A stretch of DNA of 64,000 bases from Streptococcus sp. 116-D4. Lineage in GTDB: Bacteria; Bacillota; Bacilli; Lactobacillales; Streptococcaceae. The stretch is from NCBI RefSeq assembly GCF_009731465.1, contig NZ_AP021887.1, positions 1,358,001-1,422,000 on the forward strand. Direction: 5' to 3'. Below the pieces are notes generated by a model. It saw only the letters and a list, made by a program, of their open reading frames with translations. It was not told where the DNA came from and did not search any database. A program made the translations under genes and the position numbers. Of this stretch, positions 7,755 through 17,916 are shown piece by piece (the first letter of the stretch is position 1; each line of letters begins with the position of its first letter).

Positions 7755-8456
7755 TTAATTCCAGTCCTGTGTCCATTCATACTTGATGGCATGATAAGCT
7801 GCAACAGGATCCTCAGCTTGGGTAATGGGACGTCCCACTACGATATAGTCACTACCAATCTGGTAAGCTTCTCCTGGGGTTACGACCCGTTTTTGATCTC
7901 CTGCTTCTGTCCCTCTTGGGCGAATCCCTGGTGTTAGACAGATAAAGTCTTCATGAGTTGCTTGTTTGATGAGCTTGGCTTCCTGAGCCGAGCAAACGAC
8001 TCCATCTAGACCAGCTTCAGCTGTTTTCTGGGCATAGTGGATAACCGACTCTTGGAGGCTAGTTTGGATATTTTGACACTCCTGCATTTGTTCTTCCGAG
8101 GTTGAGGTTAATTGGGTAACTGCTATGAGAATCCCCTTGTCTCCCAATCCTTCACGCGCAGCCTGCATCATCTCAACTCCACCTGCTGCCTGCACATTGG
8201 TCATATCAACTCCTAGGCTGGATAAGATTTTCATGGTTGATTTGACTGTATTGGGAATGTCATGCAACTTGAGATCCAAAAAGACACTGTGACCTAATGA
8301 TTTCAAATAGCGGACAACTTCAGGTCCTACAGCATAGTAGATTTCCATTCCTACTTTGACATAGAGCTTTTCATCTGCTGGAAATAGGGCTAAAAACTCC
8401 TTGGCTTCTTCAAAACTTGGAAAATCCAGAGCTATGACCGGGCGACTTTCACGCAT
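7755..8456 (-). CDS. pyrF: Orotidine-5'-phosphate decarboxylase
   Basis: 233 residues of the class I OMP decarboxylase TIM barrel, converting OMP to UMP. The catalytic Asp61-x-Lys63-x-x-Asp66 cluster is visible in [11 protein letters not shown], and the phosphate-binding GIRP motif lies near residue 190. It is the first gene of a pyrF-pyrE operon preceded by a PyrR-binding leader and terminator. AAGAGGAGAAAC lies before ATG 8456. Confidence 0.97.
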   Translation of the reverse strand: MRESRPVIALDFPSFEEAKEFLALFPADEKLYVKVGMEIYYAVGPEVVRYLKSLGHSVFLDLKLHDIPNTVKSTMKILSSLGVDMTNVQAAGGVEMMQAAREGLGDKGILIAVTQLTSTSEEQMQECQNIQTSLQESVIHYAQKTAEAGLDGVVCSAQEAKLIKQATHEDFICLTPGIRPRGTEAGDQKRVVTPGEAYQIGSDYIVVGRPITQAEDPVAAYHAIKYEWTQDWN

Positions 8457-8508
8457 GTGTTTCTCCTCTTATCTTTCTTATCAGTCCAGCTTCCTTCAAA
8501 ATAACTAC

Positions 8509-8538
8509 AAAAAAGGAACCTGCCAACAGCAAGGTTCC
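8509..8538 (-). terminator. PyrR-controlled attenuator of pyrFE
   Basis: Minus-strand stem GGAACCT / AGGTTCC with a 10-base loop, followed by TTTTTT, located between the PyrR-binding loop and pyrF. It should terminate transcription when UMP/UTP is plentiful. Confidence 0.9.
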
Positions 8539-8571
8539 ACGAAAAATGGGTAGTCTCCACCCTTTCACCGT

Positions 8572-8606
8572 CTAACCTTAGCTGCCTCTCTGGACTGCTT
8601 TAAAGG
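8572..8606 (-). promoter_or_regulatory. PyrR-binding RNA loop
   Basis: The minus strand reads AGTCCAGAGAGGCAGCTAAGG, the conserved PyrR anti-antiterminator motif, between matching A/T-rich arms. It lies about 10 bp after the -10 box and upstream of the attenuator, as in other Gram-positive pyr operons. Confidence 0.9.
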
Positions 8607-8615
8607 TTTTTTACT

Positions 8616-8644
8616 ATTCTATTATTTCTACTAGCACTTGTCAA
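8616..8644 (-). promoter_or_regulatory. pyrFE promoter
   Basis: On the minus strand TTGACA, 17-base spacer, TAGAAT, directly upstream of the PyrR leader. Confidence 0.8.
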
Positions 8645-8687
8645 GTAAAAACATGGTCACTAAAGAACTATGAGAGAAAAGATAAAC

Positions 8688-9932
8688 TTAGCGACGCGAT
8701 GAACGTCGGGTCGTTTGGTTTTGATTGCTCTCTTCCTCGAGCTTTTTCCTTTCCTCTTCCAGTTTATTCTGCTGTTCTTCCAGTCTTTTCTTCTCTTCCT
8801 CTTTTTGTTTCTTCTCAGCTTCCTTAGCCTCTTGTTTGGCTTTTTCCTCAGCCTCCAAAATTAACTTATCCGCCACTGTGTAACTATAAATTCCAGCTTC
8901 CATGTCAATTACACTCGGCTCTGACAATTGAGGCTTAATCTTACTATAATAAGGCAATTTCTTGCTCATTTCAGACAGGGGAACCAAGACTTCGTCCGAA
9001 TCATTCATGGTCAATCGAATTAAATCTGGAGTCACATTGCTTGGGGCTAATTCCACCTTTTGGATAGCCGCCTTGAGTTCTGGACTAATTTGAGAAAGTT
9101 CTGAGGTAAAGGTCTTGATTTGTTCACTGTCATTAAAGAGAACGGATATATAAGTTTCTGGCAGACTCACCAAACTCACCGCACTGGTCTCAAGCTGACC
9201 ACTGGAAAGAATAGGATAATGATTTTCTCCAGAAACATAGTAGGCGACTATATCGTATTCCTTGACCTTGATAGTAAACTTGGTTGGAAAATGATAGACA
9301 AGCTGAGCTGATTCAACCCAATAGTTAGACTTGATCTGCTCTTCATATTTTGCCTTATCTAGCAGAAGGCTAATCGTATAATCCGAATCCTGAATACCTG
9401 AAGCCTGTCGAATATCATCAGCTGTAGTTTGCACTGCTCCCTCAACTTGAATATCCTTCATGGTCGCATAAGGACTGAGCAAGTAAGCAGAGACAATCAA
9501 TAAAATCAGACTGATAAACAAAATCGAGATAGCCCTCCAGATATGAACTCCTGGAATTTTTGGTTTAGCCTGTTTCTTCTTTGCAGGCTTTTTCTCAATT
9601 TTTTTATCCTGTTTCTTTGGTTCTTTGGACTTTGGCTCTTCTTTTGCTACTTCTTTTTTGGCGTCTTCTGACTCTTCTACTTTTTCTTCAGAGTATTCCT
9701 TAGCTGATTCTGGGTCTTTTGGATTAGAGTCACTCTCTTGCTCCTCAGTTGCATCTGACTTTTCAGATTTTGAAGCCATTCGAGCTTGTCTTTCCTTTTC
9801 CTTCTCCTCAGCTAGGGCCGCCTCTTCTTCAGCCTTCTTTTTTAGATATTCTTGGTTTCGTTTCTGCCATTCTGATAACTCTTTAAATTCTTCGAGGATT
9901 TCTTTGTCCTCATTTTTCTTATCTTTTGACAT
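8688..9932 (-). CDS. divIB: Cell division protein DivIB (FtsQ)
   Basis: 414 residues. A long charged cytoplasmic region rich in Lys and Glu (about residues 1-130) is followed by one membrane helix (about 132-153), a POTRA domain beginning near MKDIQVEGAV, the FtsQ/DivIB beta domain, and a charged coiled-coil-like Glu/Lys tail ending in basic residues. It belongs to the septal FtsB/FtsL/DivIB complex at midcell. It is the last gene of murD-murG-divIB, 9 bp after murG. The long N-terminal tail is characteristic of streptococcal DivIB. Confidence 0.94.
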   Translation of the reverse strand: MSKDKKNEDKEILEEFKELSEWQKRNQEYLKKKAEEEAALAEEKEKERQARMASKSEKSDATEEQESDSNPKDPESAKEYSEEKVEESEDAKKEVAKEEPKSKEPKKQDKKIEKKPAKKKQAKPKIPGVHIWRAISILFISLILLIVSAYLLSPYATMKDIQVEGAVQTTADDIRQASGIQDSDYTISLLLDKAKYEEQIKSNYWVESAQLVYHFPTKFTIKVKEYDIVAYYVSGENHYPILSSGQLETSAVSLVSLPETYISVLFNDSEQIKTFTSELSQISPELKAAIQKVELAPSNVTPDLIRLTMNDSDEVLVPLSEMSKKLPYYSKIKPQLSEPSVIDMEAGIYSYTVADKLILEAEEKAKQEAKEAEKKQKEEEKKRLEEQQNKLEEERKKLEEESNQNQTTRRSSRR

Positions 9933-9941
9933 TTACTTTCC

Positions 9942-11000
9942 TTATGATAAATCTTTTTTCAACAATTGATAAAAATCTGCTAGAGATTTCAATTCCTTAG
10001 AAGCCTTCATGTTAGTCTGGTAGTCTTCCTTGTGACTTAGTAAGTGAGAAAGCTTCTCTTCCAAACTATCCAAGGTCAAATCGCTTTCTTGAAGCTCTTC
10101 TGCATAGCCTTTTTTTACAAAGTAAGCCGCATTTTCAATCTGGTCACCACGACTAGCTTCACGCCCAAGCGGTACAATGACATGTAATTTTGCCATGGCC
10201 AAGAGCTCAAAAATCGTATTGGCGCCACCTCGAGTTACAACAATATCAGCCAATTCCATCAAGGGTTGATAGAGATTGGTCACATAGTCAACACGAAAAA
10301 GATTTTGGCTCAACTCGTTCAGGCTAGAATCTCCAGTTAGATTGATAATATTGTAGCGTTCTGTCAGCTCTTTCTTATGGTCTGTCACCAATTGGTTAAA
10401 GACACGAGCGCCCGCAGAACCACCGACAAACAATATAGTTGGCAATTGGGGATTAAAGTGGGTTTGAATATCTACCAATTCATCGGGTTCTAGATTTTTT
10501 TGATCTGAAACCTTGGTCACTGCTCCCACATGCTCGACCTTAGTCAAACTTGAAGGTTGCTCAAAGGTTGAATACATCTTGGTCGCAAATTTATAAGCGA
10601 TTTTATTGGCCAAGCCCATAGACAGGTCAGATTCGTGAATAAAGACAGGCACTCTAGAAACACGTGCTGCGATAACAGGCGGCACAGAGACAAAGCCTCC
10701 CTTTGAAAAAAGTGCTTGTGGACGAAGTCGCAACATGATAAAGAGCGATTGGACAATTCCCCAACCAACTTTAAAGACGTCCAGCATATTTTGCCAAGAG
10801 AAATAACGACGCAATTTTCCAGTCGCAATAGAGTGGAAGGTGATATCTAGACCTGACTTGAGGATTTCTTGGTGTTCGATACCACGCTTGTCTCCGATAT
10901 AGTGGACTTCCCAGCCATCTTCGATAAACTTAGGCATCAACAAAAGGTTGAGGGTGACATGTCCAACCGTCCCCCCACCTGTAAAGACAATTTTTTTCAT
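9942..11000 (-). CDS. murG: UDP-GlcNAc : lipid I GlcNAc transferase MurG
   Basis: 352 residues. It adds GlcNAc to undecaprenyl-PP-MurNAc-pentapeptide on the inner membrane face to make lipid II. The N-terminal glycine-rich loop [10 protein letters not shown] (residues 7-16) and the C-terminal donor-site motif [13 protein letters not shown] are present. The gene follows murD with a one-base gap and precedes divIB, linking precursor synthesis with division. Confidence 0.96.
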   Translation of the reverse strand: MKKIVFTGGGTVGHVTLNLLLMPKFIEDGWEVHYIGDKRGIEHQEILKSGLDITFHSIATGKLRRYFSWQNMLDVFKVGWGIVQSLFIMLRLRPQALFSKGGFVSVPPVIAARVSRVPVFIHESDLSMGLANKIAYKFATKMYSTFEQPSSLTKVEHVGAVTKVSDQKNLEPDELVDIQTHFNPQLPTILFVGGSAGARVFNQLVTDHKKELTERYNIINLTGDSSLNELSQNLFRVDYVTNLYQPLMELADIVVTRGGANTIFELLAMAKLHVIVPLGREASRGDQIENAAYFVKKGYAEELQESDLTLDSLEEKLSHLLSHKEDYQTNMKASKELKSLADFYQLLKKDLS

Positions 11001-11001
11001 A

Positions 11002-12354
11002 TTATTCCTTTAACTCCGCTACTGTGTCGATAAAGAGGTCGCCACGTACTTCAAAGTTAGCATACATATCCCAGCTGGCATTAGCAGGACTGAGAAGAAC
11101 CACATCTCCTTGAGTCGCAAGCTCGTAAGCCTTGCGGGTCGCATCAGCAATATCAGTCGCATCCACATATGCCACACCAGCCTTCTCTGCTGCTCGTTTG
11201 ACACGTTCTGCTGACTGACCCAGGATGACCATTTTCTTGAGTCCAGTAATATCTGGAACCAGTTCGTCAAACTCATTACCACGGTCTAAACCACCTGCAA
11301 TCAAAATGACCTTGCTGTTGTCAAATCCTGACAAGGCTTTTTGAGTAGCCAAGATATTGGTTGACTTGCTATCATTATAGAATTTGACACCCTTGATTTC
11401 ATCCACAAATTGGAGACGGTGTTTGACACCTCCAAAGGCTGAAAGAGTTTCTTTGATGGTTTGGTTATTCACACCACGAAGCTTGGCTACAGCGATCGTT
11501 GCAAGGGCATTTTCCACATTGTGGCTACCTGGAACTCCGATTTCATTCGCTGCCATGACAACTTCCCCACGGAAGTATAGCTGACCATCTTCCAGATAAG
11601 CTCCATCAACCTTTTCCTGCGTTGAGAATGGTACAACAGTAGCTTTTGTTTTACTAGCCAATTCTTTTGCCAAGTCTTGGTTAAAGTTCAAGACAAGGAA
11701 ATCAGCCGCTGTCATCTTGTTCTGGATATTCCACTTGGCTGCTACATACTCTTCAAACGAGCCATGGTAGTCGATATGAGTTGGCATGAGGTTGGTAATA
11801 ACTGCAATCTCTGGATGGAATTCTTGAACGCCCATCAATTGGAAAGAAGAAAGTTCCATGACAAGCGTGTGCTTGTCTGTCGCAGTTTGGGCCACTTGAC
11901 TGGCAGGATAGCCAATATTTCCTGATAGGAGACCATGTTGGCCAGCAGCAGTCAAAACTTCCCCAATCATGGTCGTTGTGGTAGTTTTACCGTTCGAACC
12001 AGTAATCCCAACAATCGGTGCTTCTGAAATCAAGTAAGCCAATTCCACCTCAGTCAAGACAGGGATACCTTTGGCCAAAGCCTTTTCAATCATGGGATTG
12101 CTGTAGGGAATGCCTGGATTTTTCACCATAAGGGCAAACTCTTCATCCAAGAGTTCCAAAGGATGGCCACCTGTGATGACCTTGATCCCTTCTTCCAGCA
12201 AACTTTGCGCAGCTGGATTGTCCTCAAATGGTTTCCCGTCATTTACCGTCACAATAGCACCTAGCTTGTCCAACAAACGAGCTGCAGATTCACCAGACTT
12301 GGCCAAACCTAAAACAAGGACTTTCTTATTTTTAAATTGATCTATTACTTTCAT
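11002..12354 (-). CDS. murD: UDP-MurNAc-L-alanine:D-glutamate ligase MurD
   Basis: 450 residues of the Mur ligase family, adding D-Glu to UDP-MurNAc-L-Ala in the cytoplasm. The ATP loop [12 protein letters not shown] lies near residues 115-126, with the central HIDYHG motif and a C-terminal LSPANASWD motif. It opens the murD-murG-divIB operon. ATGGAG precedes ATG 12354, and a terminator and BOX element separate it from the ABC operon upstream. Confidence 0.97.
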   Translation of the reverse strand: MKVIDQFKNKKVLVLGLAKSGESAARLLDKLGAIVTVNDGKPFEDNPAAQSLLEEGIKVITGGHPLELLDEEFALMVKNPGIPYSNPMIEKALAKGIPVLTEVELAYLISEAPIVGITGSNGKTTTTTMIGEVLTAAGQHGLLSGNIGYPASQVAQTATDKHTLVMELSSFQLMGVQEFHPEIAVITNLMPTHIDYHGSFEEYVAAKWNIQNKMTAADFLVLNFNQDLAKELASKTKATVVPFSTQEKVDGAYLEDGQLYFRGEVVMAANEIGVPGSHNVENALATIAVAKLRGVNNQTIKETLSAFGGVKHRLQFVDEIKGVKFYNDSKSTNILATQKALSGFDNSKVILIAGGLDRGNEFDELVPDITGLKKMVILGQSAERVKRAAEKAGVAYVDATDIADATRKAYELATQGDVVLLSPANASWDMYANFEVRGDLFIDTVAELKE

Positions 12355-12403
12355 GTCTCGAACTCCATTTCTACTCTTACTATTTTACCATTTTTATGGA
12401 AAT

Positions 12404-12432
12404 AAAAAAGCCACAAAGTGTGTTTGTGACTC
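12404..12432 (-). terminator. Terminator between the DUF1430/ABC operon and murD
   Basis: Minus-strand stem GTCACAAA / TTTGTGGC with a five-base loop followed by TTTTTTATT. It lies after the BOX element and just ahead of the murD promoter region. Confidence 0.8.
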
Positions 12433-12445
12433 TTTCTTCTAACTG

Positions 12446-12597
12446 ATACTCTTCGAAAATCTCTTCAAACCACGTCAGCTTCGCCTTGCCGTAGATATAT
12501 GTAACTGACTTCGTCAGTCTTATCTACAACCTCAAAGCAGTGCTTTGAGCAACCTGCGGCTAGCTTCCTAGTTTGCTTTTTGATTTTCATTGAGTAT
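12446..12597. repeat. BOX element (A-B-C type)
   Basis: A 152-bp copy beginning ATACTCTTCGAAAATC and ending CATTGAGTAT, containing the boxA sequence CGTCAGCTTCGCCTTGCCGTAG (complement of the widely used BOX-PCR primer site), a boxB-like ACTGACTTCGTCAGT palindrome and a boxC end. It lies between the ABC operon and murD. Confidence 0.92.
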
Positions 12598-12610
12598 GAA
12601 TCTTACCTTA

Positions 12611-13252
12611 TCATCTATGTGATAAATCGGTAACTCGAATAACTTGGTCCACTTGCTCCCAAATAAGAGGATTGTGGGTCGCAATAATAATGGTCCGATT
12701 CGGATTTTTTAAAGATTCTAGGATAGAAAGTAATTCCTCAGAGTTTTTTGGGTCTAAGGAAGCGGTTGGTTCATCTGCGAGGATCAAAGGTGGATCCTTT
12801 AAAATTATCTTCGCTAGTGCAACACGTTGTGCTTCTCCTCCTGATAATTCAAAGATAGGTTGCTTTAAATCTAAATAAGAGAGGTTAACACGGTTTAGAG
12901 CTTGTTTCATCAAAGAGATTTTCTCTTTTTCTTTCAACTTTTTACCAACTAAACCCAGATTGAGATTCTCTTTGACGGTTTGACTTTCAATTAAGCCAAA
13001 ATCTTGAAATAAGTATCCTAAGTAATCTCTAAAGAAAACAGAAGGCTTGATGTCCTTAAGAGAAGTACCATCATAGATGATTTGCCCTTTGTCATATGGC
13101 TCTAATCGTCCAATCATATTCAAGAGTGTTGTCTTACCACAGCCACTTGTACCGATTAAGGCATAAATTTTCCCACCTTCAAAATGAAGATTCGTATCTG
13201 AAAATAGCTGACGGCTTCCAAATTTTTTAGATATATTCTTTAGTTCAATCAT
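12611..13252 (-). CDS. ABC transporter ATPase of the bacteriocin-export (lactococcin 972) type
   Basis: 213 residues, a single ABC ATPase domain: Walker A GTSGCGKT at about 33-40, Q-loop LFQDFGL, signature LSGGEAQRVALAK, Walker B LILADEPTASLD and switch HNP. Its partner is the DUF1430 membrane protein encoded immediately upstream (one base apart). This pair is known next to lactococcin-972-type bacteriocin genes and is annotated as export or immunity, but no bacteriocin gene is seen here. It could also be a MacB-like mechanotransmission system acting on cell-envelope stress. Function is inferred from the family only. Confidence 0.85.
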   Translation of the reverse strand: MIELKNISKKFGSRQLFSDTNLHFEGGKIYALIGTSGCGKTTLLNMIGRLEPYDKGQIIYDGTSLKDIKPSVFFRDYLGYLFQDFGLIESQTVKENLNLGLVGKKLKEKEKISLMKQALNRVNLSYLDLKQPIFELSGGEAQRVALAKIILKDPPLILADEPTASLDPKNSEELLSILESLKNPNRTIIIATHNPLIWEQVDQVIRVTDLSHR

Positions 13253-13253
13253 C

Positions 13254-15275
13254 CTATTTTCCTTTCATAATTGTCATAGAAACACGAGATTCTTTCTGCG
13301 CTTGACGGTAAAGCGTCAGAACTGCACTAACTAGAAAGACTAATAAAGTGAGTAAGCCAATTACCCAGTCTCTACTGCGTAAAATAAAGAGACTAGCACC
13401 AAATACAAAACTGGCAAATTGACTAACCATATACTGAGCATGCGTTTCAAAAAATCGTAAACCTGAAATTCGTTTAATCAAGATATCTCGACGGAATTGC
13501 TCGAAATATAGAAGATTGACAGAATAAAAGAGTAATAAGGAACTGGCTATCCCAACAATAGCTCCTAAGATTAAAGTTGCTGTTTCAGTTTGCACTTCAT
13601 TATAACGAGTTAGATAAACACTTCTTCCTTCTTTAAGATAAGATACTTGCTCATAAATTCCAGCTTCCTTCAAGAGAGATAGACCACTCTCATATCCCTT
13701 GATAAAGAGTTGCTTTCCAGCATTGATAGACCAACTAGATTTGGAAATGATACTATCACCTGTAGATGTTGGAGTAAATACAACTAAAATCGGATCGGTT
13801 AAGTACTGAATAGATACTGGATTTTCACCGTTATTATAAACAAATCGTTTTTCTCCTGTTGGAAGATAGCTAACAATCGCTCTCATTTCATACTCTAAAG
13901 GAGCGTCTTTATCCTCGCTTGATTTTCCGTAATAGTTCAAACGTTCTTCAAAAACTTTCTTAAGTTCTGCTTCCTGTGAACGAAGAGATTCTGGTAATAA
14001 GAGTCCAAATTCACCTTTTTGAAGATGGGCTAGTTTCTGTCTAGTCTCACCATTTACAGCCACATTTTCCTTGTCTAAATAACTTGGACTGACATAGAGA
14101 ATATTAGCATCTGGACTATAGGTATCCAGTGTCTCTCCCTGTTCATTTTTTCCTTGAGGATTTGCAAAATGAATGAGATTATCTTTTACAAATAGAGCCT
14201 GTTCTTTTTCAACTGCTTCTTTGGAAAATTCATACCACTTATTCAGATTTTCTGTATCTTTTCCTCTGTCACCTAAGCCAAAAGAAATTTGATAATAGTC
14301 TACTCTGTCATGCCATGCTTGTTTTGAAATTTCAAGTTCTTTCAATCGTTGGTAAGACGTCAAACCCGTCTTAACAGCGTAGCCTACTGTAAAAACAGCT
14401 ACTAACTGACACAATAGGGTTAAAGCCATCAAGCGTTTAAGGGGTAATCTTCCCTTAATAACGGGAACCAATGCTTTGTAACTCAAACTCATTAGGTAAA
14501 GGAGCATTAGTAAAATTGAAATCCCCAATAAAAACAAAAGGTAAAAACTAATCCCAAAACCATAGGTAGCTAACAAGATAGGATAAAACAAACCTTGACT
14601 AAAAAGAACGACTCCCCCACCTAGGAAGGAAAGGAGGGCTGATAGAAGGAGCCACTTGATATCAGTCGATAAAGAATGCCCCATGATTGATAAGAGTGTC
14701 TGACCAGAAAAGAGTTTTATACCTGCTACTCTCATTTCCTTAATCCGAGTGATAATCACTAAAGCAAAGAAAGATAAGCCAAATATTGCTAAACTAATTA
14801 AAATAAGTGGATTTAGTAAAATTCGAAAAGCAAGAGAATAAGGAGGTGTCTTTCGGTCAGCAATTGCTTTATAACCCAAATCTCCTAATTTATCGGCTAG
14901 CTTTTCTTTCGTCAAGGAGCCTGATAAAAGGAGATAACTATTTAGCGGATCACTACGTTCACGACTTTCTTGGCTAGCTTCTTGGAATTCTTTTGGTAAT
15001 GCTCCCTGACCATAAGTTGCATAAGTAAAGTGAGTCGTCCCATCCTTACTCGGCTCTACAATTCTTCTAGCTATTAAACTCTGTTCTGAGTTTACAAACT
15101 TCTCTAATTCCTTTTCAAATACCTCACGCGTCGGTTCCTGAGTATCTTTTTTGACACGAAGTAGAGAAACGGAATCATAGCTTGCATATAAATATTGTGG
15201 CGCACGTAAGACTATAATCCAAGCAAAGAAGAAGCTGAGAAAAAAAGTTGATAATAATATGAATAGTTTCTTCAT
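13254..15275 (-). CDS. DUF1430 bacteriocin-associated integral membrane protein
   Basis: 673 residues. An N-terminal signal-anchor helix (about 5-27) is followed by an extracellular region, a cluster of membrane helices between about residues 155 and 310, a second large extracellular domain (about 320-570), and two or three helices near the C-terminus. That layout resembles an FtsX/MacB-type permease and the DUF1430 'bacteriocin-associated integral membrane' family. The ATPase encoded one base downstream is its partner. AAGGAG precedes ATG 15275, and a strong promoter lies at 15426-15454. No bacteriocin structural gene is visible in the 364-bp gap upstream. Confidence 0.85.
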   Translation of the reverse strand: MKKLFILLSTFFLSFFFAWIIVLRAPQYLYASYDSVSLLRVKKDTQEPTREVFEKELEKFVNSEQSLIARRIVEPSKDGTTHFTYATYGQGALPKEFQEASQESRERSDPLNSYLLLSGSLTKEKLADKLGDLGYKAIADRKTPPYSLAFRILLNPLILISLAIFGLSFFALVIITRIKEMRVAGIKLFSGQTLLSIMGHSLSTDIKWLLLSALLSFLGGGVVLFSQGLFYPILLATYGFGISFYLLFLLGISILLMLLYLMSLSYKALVPVIKGRLPLKRLMALTLLCQLVAVFTVGYAVKTGLTSYQRLKELEISKQAWHDRVDYYQISFGLGDRGKDTENLNKWYEFSKEAVEKEQALFVKDNLIHFANPQGKNEQGETLDTYSPDANILYVSPSYLDKENVAVNGETRQKLAHLQKGEFGLLLPESLRSQEAELKKVFEERLNYYGKSSEDKDAPLEYEMRAIVSYLPTGEKRFVYNNGENPVSIQYLTDPILVVFTPTSTGDSIISKSSWSINAGKQLFIKGYESGLSLLKEAGIYEQVSYLKEGRSVYLTRYNEVQTETATLILGAIVGIASSLLLFYSVNLLYFEQFRRDILIKRISGLRFFETHAQYMVSQFASFVFGASLFILRSRDWVIGLLTLLVFLVSAVLTLYRQAQKESRVSMTIMKGK

Positions 15276-15425
15276 AGTAGACTCCTTGTATAAGAGAATA
15301 ATCCTATAGAAAAATATTTTATCTTTTATAAATTCTTAGAATTATTATCCTAGTTTAATCCATTACACCCTGAGCAACAAGACAACCAATTGAATTCTTT
15401 TTTGAAAACGGTTTCTTATAACTTA

Positions 15426-15454
15426 AGTATATCACTTTCTATATAATTTATCAA
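15426..15454 (-). promoter_or_regulatory. Promoter of the DUF1430/ABC operon
   Basis: TTGATA, 17-base spacer, TATACT on the minus strand, leaving a leader of about 145 nt before the DUF1430 start. I see no convincing gene in the leader. The rest of the 15276-15639 gap is A/T-rich and holds only this promoter and a terminator at its right end. Confidence 0.72.
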
Positions 15455-15613
15455 CATATTTTAGCAAAATATTATTAGTAATAGAATTTTACAGTTACCT
15501 TAGAAATAGATGTCGGAAAAGAATTTTATTCAAGCTTTACCCATTCATACTTTATAAGCAAAAGAGATGATGTTATAGTAAAAGGCAATTGGAACTATTG
15601 TAAAATTTCTAGC

Positions 15614-15640
15614 AAAAAAAGAGAGCCGAAACTCTCTTTT
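15614..15640 (-). terminator. Terminator after the typA-DUF3165 pair
   Basis: Minus-strand stem AAGAGAGTTTCGGCTCTCTT with a short loop, followed by TTTTT, right after the DUF3165 stop codon. Confidence 0.87.
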
Positions 15641-15894
15641 TATCTTCTTTTACTTTTATGGACCGACATGAGGGTGATATCTCGCAAGCTAAAGTATGCT
15701 AGGAAGAGCATGGCGATTGCGATAAAGAATTCTGTCGGTAGCTGAAGGATTTGCAGGACAGATAACATAATCAAAATCAAAAGTGCTACAAAAGCAAGGA
15801 CGACAAGGACGATATTAACTGTCCCTTTAATGCTTTCTGGTGTCGCAAATACATAGAGTAGCAATAAGAGGAGTCCTATGATTAAATAAACCAT
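15640..15894 (-). CDS. Small membrane protein, DUF3165-like
   Basis: 84 residues with two or three hydrophobic helices (about 2-14, 27-50, 54-68) and a basic tail HKSKRR. It resembles the DUF3165 family of streptococcal membrane proteins, whose function is unknown. It follows typA by 19 bp and shares its terminator, so the two are probably co-transcribed. Nothing in the sequence points to a specific activity. Confidence 0.75.
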   Translation of the reverse strand: MVYLIIGLLLLLLYVFATPESIKGTVNIVLVVLAFVALLILIMLSVLQILQLPTEFFIAIAMLFLAYFSLRDITLMSVHKSKRR

Positions 15895-15913
15895 CTTTAT
15901 CTCTTTCTAGCTC

Positions 15914-17755
15914 TTATTCAGCTGATTTTTTCTTCTTGTTAGCTTTCTCACGCTCTGCCTTGTTAAGGATTTGTTTACGCAAACGGATAGACTCAGGCGT
16001 TACTTCCATGTACTCGTCGTCGTTCAAGAACTCAAGAGACTCTTCAAGTGTCAAGATACGAGGGGTCTTGATAACAGCTGTTTGGTCCTTAGTAGCTGAA
16101 CGAACGTTAGTCATTTGTTTCGCCTTAGTGATATTAACTGTCAAGTCATTTTCACGAGAGTTTTCACCGATAATCATTCCTTCGTAAACCTCAGTACCTG
16201 GGTTGACAAAGATCGTACCACGTTCTTCGATAGACATGATTGAGTAAGTTGTAGCCTTACCAGCATCGATAGAAACAAGGGCACCACGGTGACGTCCACC
16301 AATTTCACCTGGAATCAATGGCAAGTATTGATCGAAAGTATGGTTCATGATACCGTAACCACGAGTCATTGACAAGAACTCAGTTGAGTATCCGATCAAA
16401 CCACGCGCTGGCACAAGGAAGACCAAACGAGTTTGACCATTACCAGTTGAAATCATATCCAACATTTCACCTTTACGTTCAGAAAGGCTTTGGATAACAG
16501 AACCTTGGTATTCTTCTGGAGTGTCGATTTGAACACGTTCAAATGGCTCACATTTCACACCGTCAATTTCTTTTACGATAACTTCTGGACGAGATACTTG
16601 AAGTTCATAACCCTCACGACGCATTGTTTCGATAAGGATTGACAAGTGCAATTCTCCACGTCCTGAAACAGTCCATTTATCTGGTGAATCAGTTGGGTCA
16701 ACACGAAGGGAAACGTCTGTTTGCAATTCTGCCTGCAAGCGTTCTTCTACCTTACGAGAAGTTACCCATTTACCTTCTTTACCAGCAAATGGTGAGTTGT
16801 TGACCAAGAAAGTCATTTGAAGAGTTGGCTCATCGATGTGTAGGATTGGAAGAGCTTCAACTGCGTCTGTCGGAGTAATGGTTTCACCGACAAAGATGTC
16901 TTCCATACCAGAAACGGCAATCAAGTCACCTGCTTTGGCTTCTTGAATTTCACGACGTTCCAAACCAAAGAAACCAAAGAGTTTTGTAACACGGAAGTTC
17001 TTCGTTGTGCCGTCAAGTTTCGAAAGGGTAACTTGGTCCCCAACCTTCACAGTACCACGGAAGACACGACCGATACCGATACGTCCAACGAAGTCATTGT
17101 AGTCCAAAAGTGATACTTGGAACTGCAAAGGCTCAGCTGAGTTATCTACTGGAGCTGGGATATGGTCGATAATCGTATCAAAGATTGGTGCCATAGTCGC
17201 TTCTTGGTCAGCTGGATCATCTGACAATGAAGAAGTTCCGTTGATCGCTGAAGCATACACTACTGGGAAATCAAGTTGGTCGTCATCTGCACCAAGCTCG
17301 ATGAAAAGTTCCAAGACTTCGTCCACTACTTCTGCTGGACGAGCTGATGGCTTATCGATTTTGTTAACCACAACGATAGGCACAAGGTCTTGTTCCAAAG
17401 CTTTTTTCAATACGAAACGAGTTTGTGGCATTGTTCCTTCGTAGGCATCTACGACCAAGACAACACCGTCAACCATTTTCATGATACGCTCAACTTCTCC
17501 ACCAAAGTCCGCGTGTCCCGGTGTATCCATGATGTTGATACGAGTTCCGTTGTAGGCAACAGCTGTATTTTTAGCAAGGATGGTAATTCCACGTTCTTTT
17601 TCGATATCGTTTGAGTCCATAGCACGCTCAGCTAATTCAGTACGTGCATCAAGCGTTTCTGATTGTTTCAATAATTCGTCAACGAGGGTTGTTTTACCGT
17701 GGTCAACGTGGGCGATAATCGCAATGTTACGGATATCTTCTCTTAATTTTGTCAT
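15914..17755 (-). CDS. typA: Ribosome-associated GTPase TypA/BipA
   Basis: 613 residues from the chosen start. It is a translational GTPase related to EF-G and LepA that acts on ribosome assembly and stress adaptation. G1 [12 protein letters not shown]2 ERGITI, G3 DTPGHADF and G4 NKIDK are all present, followed by EF-G-like domains and the BipA-specific C-terminal domain. I choose ATG 17755 ([10 protein letters not shown]) because GAGGAAATC lies directly before it. An upstream in-frame ATG at 17776 has no ribosome-binding site. An extended -10 promoter lies at about 17.8 kb. Confidence 0.95.
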   Translation of the reverse strand: MTKLREDIRNIAIIAHVDHGKTTLVDELLKQSETLDARTELAERAMDSNDIEKERGITILAKNTAVAYNGTRINIMDTPGHADFGGEVERIMKMVDGVVLVVDAYEGTMPQTRFVLKKALEQDLVPIVVVNKIDKPSARPAEVVDEVLELFIELGADDDQLDFPVVYASAINGTSSLSDDPADQEATMAPIFDTIIDHIPAPVDNSAEPLQFQVSLLDYNDFVGRIGIGRVFRGTVKVGDQVTLSKLDGTTKNFRVTKLFGFFGLERREIQEAKAGDLIAVSGMEDIFVGETITPTDAVEALPILHIDEPTLQMTFLVNNSPFAGKEGKWVTSRKVEERLQAELQTDVSLRVDPTDSPDKWTVSGRGELHLSILIETMRREGYELQVSRPEVIVKEIDGVKCEPFERVQIDTPEEYQGSVIQSLSERKGEMLDMISTGNGQTRLVFLVPARGLIGYSTEFLSMTRGYGIMNHTFDQYLPLIPGEIGGRHRGALVSIDAGKATTYSIMSIEERGTIFVNPGTEVYEGMIIGENSRENDLTVNITKAKQMTNVRSATKDQTAVIKTPRILTLEESLEFLNDDEYMEVTPESIRLRKQILNKAEREKANKKKKSAE

Positions 17756-17797
17756 GATTTCCTCTATAATATTCAAAATTTATTTTCTAACTGAACG

Positions 17798-17806
17798 ATT
17801 ATACCA
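17798..17806 (-). promoter_or_regulatory. Extended -10 promoter of typA
   Basis: The minus strand reads TGGTATAAT (TG-N-TATAAT), about 43 bp before the typA start. No good -35 box is visible, as is common with extended -10 promoters. Confidence 0.6.
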
Positions 17807-17916
17807 TAATTTCAGGTAAATAACATAACTCAAGCAAGTGTAAATGTTTTCACTCTGCTTTTCTTTTCACGTCAAGCCTTTTCAAAGCAAGCGACTTATG
17901 ATAAGATAGGCACAGT

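Noticed and set aside
15355..15435. A 26-codon GTG-initiated frame ahead of DUF1430 (ending SIGCLVAQGVMD) and an overlapping Cys-rich frame (FNWLSCCSGCNG), considered as a lost bacteriocin
   Set aside because: The GTG lies inside the promoter spacer (15426-15454), there is no ribosome-binding site, and the Cys-rich frame has no start codon after the TAA that precedes it.
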